Assembly (NCBI GenBank): GCA_030734395.1
Contig: JAUZTG010000041.1
Span: 1,426,001-1,490,000, forward strand
Direction: 5' to 3'
Origin: Sarocladium kiliense
Lineage: Eukaryota > Ascomycota > Sordariomycetes > Hypocreales > Sarocladiaceae
DNA length: 64,000 bases
Made by a program: the position numbers and the translations under genes. The stretch's first letter is position 1; every line of letters begins with the position of its first letter. The notes below the pieces were generated by a model. That model did not search any database. It had not been told where the DNA came from and saw only the letters and a program-made list of their open reading frames with translations. This document shows positions 58,069 to 64,000 of the stretch, piece after piece.

Positions 58069-61000
58069 ACCCCTGTTCATCCACGATTTATCACGAGCTA
58101 CTAGAGCTTGCAAGCGAGGGGTGAACTCCGAGCGGCCGCCGCCCAATCGATCTCCGAATAATCGTTAGAGGATATCCCTTTTGGCAAAGGGCCGCAGCCA
58201 TTCCGTTGCCGCCAATCTGGAGAATTGCCCCGACCTTGGGGCCTCGTCGGCGACTGGGATCTCCCTGGCTCAGTACCCTAGATGCCAATCCGGGCACCGC
58301 AAGTCGAGGTCAACTTTCGACCGGGAATTGATATACATCGCAACCAAACAACACACCTTCCTGTCATGTCTGCGACTTGTATAGACTGCGCGGAACCCAC
58401 CGTGATATGCGCCCATCAAAACGTCCAACACCTGAGAGACCCGCAGAGAAGAGCTTGAGTCGCAAATTAGCGGCGCAGACTCTCTGGGCAAATATCGCCC
58501 GCATCTGGCGTCAGTGAACAAACCGAATCAGAGCTCTGACTGAGTGGATCTGGAACTCAGGGATCGTTCACCCAGCTTGTATTTGTTGTAGCGCAGCCAA
58601 GGTCAGCTGGCTGTGCTGCAGCGGCCTGTCCCATCACACTCAAAGATTTATCTGTTCTTGATGGAAGAAAGTCTCTTAGATAGATGGTACCAACATAACT
58701 TTTGTGCAAATCTATACATTATGCATCAACTTGTTGAATGCGTCAGCATGCAAAGCAAATCATATGGCTCTCCTCGTCGTGGCGGACCCTCCGCGAAACG
58801 TGCCGTGTCCAGGCTCCCGCCTTGCCAGTCGTGTCTCCCACGCGTGCGGGGTGTATGAAAGACTAGTGGCATTCCGGAGCAAAGTCAATAAGGTTACTTT
58901 GATATCAACGCAGCGTGGCTGCGTTGAAAAACTTAGATTGCATTATGTTTTGCCCAGATGTCGAGTTGGAATCGCCATGTATGTTCCTGTACCGGACATC
59001 CTCAAACCTCGGACGCGGCGCGTGAACATCGTTCCTCACCCTGCCGAGGTGTGCAACCATACATATCAGCCCTTATTATAGGCTGTGGCCGTCGGTGAGA
59101 ATCTGGTTTGGGACAAGTCTTCCCAGGGTACTCTGGTCCCGTTGTAGCCGCTTCTACCAACACGAAGAAGCCTGCGAAGAAGGATAGATCCGTAAGTTGT
59201 TGTAACTTGGAGCGAGCATAGCTTGCTGTCCCATGTAACGCGGCGAAGAAACAATCCATCCCTGTTGCAGCAGCTTGTGGACCCTTCCGGGGTCACATAT
59301 TGGCGTGTGTGTCCAAAACAACGAGCGGGACAGATTGGCTGGCAAAACAGGGTATCTGCCTTTTCGGCCCTTCCAGGCTAAACAAGCACCATTGATTGAT
59401 CTTTTACGAAAGGGAGGGGGTGCCAGAAATCTCGTTAATCTCGTCGCAAGTCTCGGGACCTTTGTCGAAGTGGCCCTTCAATCTTTATTAGGAGCCTTGA
59501 ACTTAACGACGAGACGGAAGCGCACGCCACTTGCTCTGCATAAACGGACGAGTGAAACCGCTGGACTGGCAAGGGGAACGTTGGTCGCGAAGATAGATGT
59601 GGGTGTCGTGGATTGACCTAGCTGTAGCGAAGATGCCAGGGCCGTCTGCAGTAGTCGGATCTATAGCTTTGCGGGGGATTAAGGTCGGTCAAGGGCTGTG
59701 CGGATGAAGATGCTACCTCATGGAGGTCATGCCGGCCCCTGACATGGAAGCTCGTCCGCCCCCAACTGAACCGCTAGGGCCGGCTTTCTTTTCGATCGTA
59801 AAATGGTACGCTACGTCGCATGTCAAGAACAACCCCAGCCGTTCGGTTGGTGTCTGCAACGGGAGACAACCTTTGAGCGTAGACTCGACAACGCTGTCGA
59901 CTGGATGTTATGAAGGGGCTATTACTGTGCCAGCCATAGTTGGTTGGTGGGTGAGCTGTCCAGCGGGAAACAGTAGTGCAATTCCGTGGGAGGTGCAAGC
60001 TATAACATCAAGGTAGCACCCGAGGCTGGACGAATCGGCACTTGATCGGTCGGCATACGTACCTAACGGTATCTGACAGCGCAACCTCCCAGGGTGATGT
60101 GATAACAGGACCCTGAGCGTGGTAACCCTCAAGCCGCAGCGCCGTGAACAAGCTCGTCTCGTCGCAGGTCGTCCACCGGATCTGACCACAGGAAAACGGG
60201 ACTGGGATCAGGCGCCGAGCGCATGGTGGTCGTTGTCGTCGGAGATCGTCGCCCCAAACAGGCTACGCTGCCGGGGAGGAGGGTCTCGAACAAGTCTCGA
60301 CGTTGCTGACTCGCTGGCAAGATGTGGACCTGCACGGGGGAGGGGACCTTTGCCTAGCCGATAGTGCGTACCGTATGGCGTACTGTACGTTCGGCTTGGC
60401 ATTCTGTCTGGTGGTGTTGACTGTCTCATGATCCGTAGCAATTGAGATCGTTGCGACCTCATGGCGATCTTGACGCGCAGCCCTGTACATATGGTAACAT
60501 GTGTACTCCGTAAACTTGCGAGCTATAGAGGACAGGTGCGTGGTAGCTCGAGGGCACACCTCTCGACGAAGGCACTTGTGCTGGAGATCAATGACTGACT
60601 CAGAGCGATCCGTACGATATACTAATCTGCCGGGCTGCTGGGCGGATTTACTTCTCACGGGAACCGATAGAATGCCGCAGAGACTCAATGCTCACATGAT
60701 GGCGCTTTGAGTGAGCTGGATGACCACTGTCACACGCCGACTGTGCGCTCACGCGAACAATCAATGGACTGGGCATCGACAAGGAAAATGGTGCCTCGAT
60801 GTTCATCGGTACACACATGGGCGAATGCCCCATGGTCCTGGCGGAAGCAATTTCGGTGAATGCTGACCCCAAACCTTGACATTTGGGATCCACTGACTCT
60901 TAGACATCTATGGCAACAGCATCGTGCGAGTCTGTATGAGGAGGAGCTCGAGATCAGCATCGGAACTGCTAAGTCGGATTGACAAAATACGCTTTCGAGA

Positions 61001-64000
61001 CCGACTCCTCTGGAACGCACTGCTTTCACTTTGATCGACGTCATGCTTCGAAGCTTCTGTGCATTCTTTGTCAGTTAACCGCACAATCGGCCGAGCGGAG
61101 GAAGTGGGACGTCTTCGGTGTCTGCCGCTGCTGATCACCTTCTGTCCAGGGTCATTGAAGATGCCACTGTGGGACACGGATCAAGTGCGACAAGGCTGGC
61201 TGCAGGCAGAGCACCATGGCAGGGATTGACCCGTGCGGGTAGGAACGGATCTAAGAGAAATTCGCCGCGTGCCCCAGCGAGGTTGCATTGCGAAGGATGG
61301 ACCAGAGAGCTCCAGACACAGAGGACGCTGAAAAGTGGTAGCGCAGTGACTGCCGTAAGTGTGGTAGTATTCGAGACGGGGACGACTGGAGACCGTCCAT
61401 AACGACAGTCGTGTGGCATATACTGTACGGCCAGGGAAAGATGACACAAGGCGGCATATGCTCGGCGAAAGTGACGATGGAAGGACGCCAACCTGCATGG
61501 GCTTTGGACAACTCGCAACGAGGAGTTGCAATGACATGAATCATGAGTGTGTGCAAAGACACGAGGCTTTTGAAGTTGGCGTCTTCAAACTGGCACCAGT
61601 AGAGTGGATGACTAGTGAGCGCCGCAACGAGCCGTTCGGAATGTTGGGTGCAACTGATCGATGCCATGGCAGATTCCGACAGCTCCAGTGGCAGTGATAC
61701 ACATCTTTGTTTATTCCGTAGTCCGAGAGGGTTTCCAGGTCCGTTCGCTGATGCAGGCCGAATCGTATCGGGGGCTGGCTCTGAATGTGGGGGGTGTAAG
61801 AGAGGCGTGGAGCCTCGGAGAGCACATTTTGGTTTAGAAGCAAACTGTCATCGGCAAACGAGTCCTTGGAGGTTGGGATTGACCTGTGCCTGATCAAACT
61901 TGAGGCCATGATACGAGCTAAGTAGCTTGCGGAGACGAAAAGAGGTCTGTTCGCACTAAACGAGAGGGCAGAGGGAAATGTAGATCAGTACGATGGAGCC
62001 GACGAACTCGAGTGTGACATATGAACAGGAACCGATTCCGCACCTTCCCTCACCTTTGGCGTCGTGGGGTCGGCAGACGCTGGCAGCTGCCACTGACGAC
62101 GCCACGGCATCCTAGCGGTTGTTCCTCCGAACCTAGCCCCCTTAAAACGCGCTCTTAGCGGCTAACGTTCGGTGCGACTAACAAAAATCAAAGTGCTGCC
62201 TGGAGCTTCAGGGACATGACGCAGTACCCCCCTCAGGAAGGAAGGTGCGATCTGGAGCAGCAACGCGACCAATGCTGACAGTACCAGCTACCGATTCATC
62301 AAGGAGGACCGTGGCTGACAGCGGCCGACTTCACTGAAGCCAGAGTCAAGGACATGCGATCACATGCCACACACCACCTCATGGTCAACCTTCAGACGCA
62401 ATGGTGCATGCATGTCTCTCGCGACACAACTCATCTCGACGGACAATTTGCAGCTCCTACCCACCATCTAAGGACCTAGCGCGCAGTTTGGTGCTCAGTT
62501 GTCTCGGATGCTTTCCGTGGCTCTGTGTCTATTTGTGTTTGACTATTCTTCACACAAGCCTGTGCGCGATGCGTAGGAACAGCATCCCTTCACGTAGTCC
62601 TCGTACGGGTGCCGGACGTGCTTGACTCAAGACAATCTCCTAAAGAACCTGTATAGGCAGCTGTCGCTTACCGCCTGATGCGCTTACAGACGGCGCTTTC
62701 GACTTGTGATCGCGTTCATCATCTAATGCGCACAGCACTGACTAGGCATTATGCAAATGGGATGAGGCTGATGGAGAAGAAGGAAGAGACACAGTGTGAG
62801 CTCAAATATAGCATCTCTGCACACTGTGACTAGCGGCAGGGACCAGCCAAGGTGCTCATAGCCTGGCCAATCCTAGTTTTAGCACCCTTGCAAAAGACCC
62901 ACACTTCTTGCAGAAGGGTTCCCCGCCGCGCCGAGGCATCTTGGAAGGGGGGGCGGGGGTTCGAAAGGACAAGAACGGGAGCTTCCATCCACACATGCTC
63001 TCTGCGAGAACAGCCAGTGTTCGGCTGGCTCTGCTTTTTGCCTGCTCTCCTCCAAGAGATCCTCCTTTCCCGCTTCCATCTCCCCATCGACCACACACCC
63101 TTCGACAACGCCGTCAGCCCAATCACAAGCCTCATTCCATGCATACCTGGTAACCAAGGCATATCCGCCCATCCATGTCTGCTGCATCCACCAGCCACCC
63201 CAGACTCTCCAATCTGGCACCCACACACAGGGCTGCTGCCGACCTTCGAGTCCCCTCCCGTCACCATCACCACCGTCCGGTGAGCCAGGGGTTTCCATCC
63301 ACCACCGTCTTCCCGCACTGATTCCCCTCGCAGTACCGCCAAACTGCAACATCGATGCGTTTCCTGTCTTGTGTCTGGTCACAGGAAACGTGATGCATCC
63401 ATTAACTTCTGGAGCCTTGTTCCCAGGCCAAACCCTGACCACCACCTCAAACTTCCATCCATCAGCACCATCCTTTGAATAGAAGGCCCACTTGAGTCAA
63501 GTTTCTTAAGGGACATCGATAGAGAAACCGTACGATGACAATCTCAATGCAGTCGCTTTCCTGAAGAGGGCATGGAGGTGTCTGGCTCCCTCGACAACCC
63601 AGGTCCTTGCATGCCCGCATATTCCATGGTTCGGCCGTGCGAACTAGCAGCTTGCCTATGTAGCCCGCTCGCTCTACATCCTTCGGCAGATGCACTGGCC
63701 GAACCATCGCCCGCGCGTGCGCATGGACAGAAATTGTTGTTCCCACGTTCAATACGCGGTCAGTTGTGGTCCTGAATTCAGCAGTCACCGCTGGCAAATA
63801 GTGGCCGCCCTTCTGTTTTGGGAGACAAGTTTATTGTGTTTCAAAACCTCAACATCGCTGTCGCACACGGCAGCATCGCTATCTACGACTATCATCTCGA
63901 TGGTCGACGACCACCCGCAGAACAAGCGATACCTCCAACTTTGTCAGATGCCTGCCTGGACGCGTCGAAGAAGCTCTTTCACTGTCCCACCCCTTTCATT
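58069..64000. other. 5.9 kb gene-free stretch to the window end
   Basis: No open frame here is long, spliced into a recognisable domain, or supported by family motifs. The longest overlapping pair (62830-63445, both strands) is a mirror-frame artefact over C-rich sequence. No terminal repeats, transposase motifs, tRNA or AT-rich decay signature were noticed. It could hold the far promoter of the gene beyond the window or unrecognised RNA genes. Confidence 0.45.

Noticed and set aside
62830..63445. Overlapping open frames of 140-190 codons on both strands
   Set aside because: They mirror each other over C/T-rich DNA, have no recognisable domain, and show codon patterns expected from composition alone.
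1..64000. Mobile elements, CRISPR arrays, rRNA, biosynthetic gene cluster
   Set aside because: No transposase, reverse transcriptase, long terminal repeats, spaced direct repeats, rRNA sequence, or PKS/NRPS/terpene genes were seen.

Overview
This window is nuclear DNA of a filamentous ascomycete (Pezizomycotina). The evidence is compact genes with short 50-80 base introns (GT...AG, CTNAC-like branch sites), base composition near 50% GC, and fungal-specific families: LTV1, VPS1, the NagA-GNAT fusion family, GT71 mannosyltransferases, Mis6 and dolichyl-diphosphatase. A Dothideomycete is my best guess from protein style, but the sequence does not prove it.

Layout. 1-10.7 kb is gene dense: the 3' part of a GAS2-domain protein, the divergent ribosome-biogenesis pair LSG1/LTV1, a peroxisomal alpha-methylacyl-CoA racemase and the dynamin VPS1. 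12.9-15.3 kb holds a GID7/WDR26-type WD40 protein, followed by a long same-frame extension interrupted by amber codons. 18.2-27.1 kb carries a Cys-rich single-pass membrane protein, a GT71 mannosyltransferase and a PH-like phosphoprotein-type gene, with gene-poor spacers between them. 28.2-37.3 kb holds the divergent CSE1 and TSC2 genes. 38.6-40.3 kb is a GNAT protein that looks like a NagA-GNAT fusion lacking its glycosidase barrel. 43-58 kb is dense again: CENP-I/Mis6, CAF16, POL31, a 2EXR/F-box-like protein, L-serine dehydratase, CENP-S/MHF1, dolichyl-diphosphatase and an RBR ubiquitin ligase. 58.1-64 kb has no gene I can support.

Most genes are housekeeping: ribosome assembly (LSG1, LTV1), nuclear transport (CSE1), TOR control (TSC2), centromere and replication (Mis6, CENP-S, POL31), ubiquitin ligation (GID7-like, RBR), glycosylation (GT71, dolichyl-diphosphatase) and peroxisome or vacuole dynamics (racemase, VPS1). 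They do not form a metabolic cluster. I see no mobile element, CRISPR array, rRNA or tRNA. The points most worth checking are the amber-interrupted frame after the GID7-like gene, the truncated NagA-GNAT gene, the in-frame uORF abutting TSC2, and the candidate RRPE/PAC sites shared by LSG1 and LTV1. Exon boundaries were worked out by hand from splice signals, reading frame and family alignment from memory.
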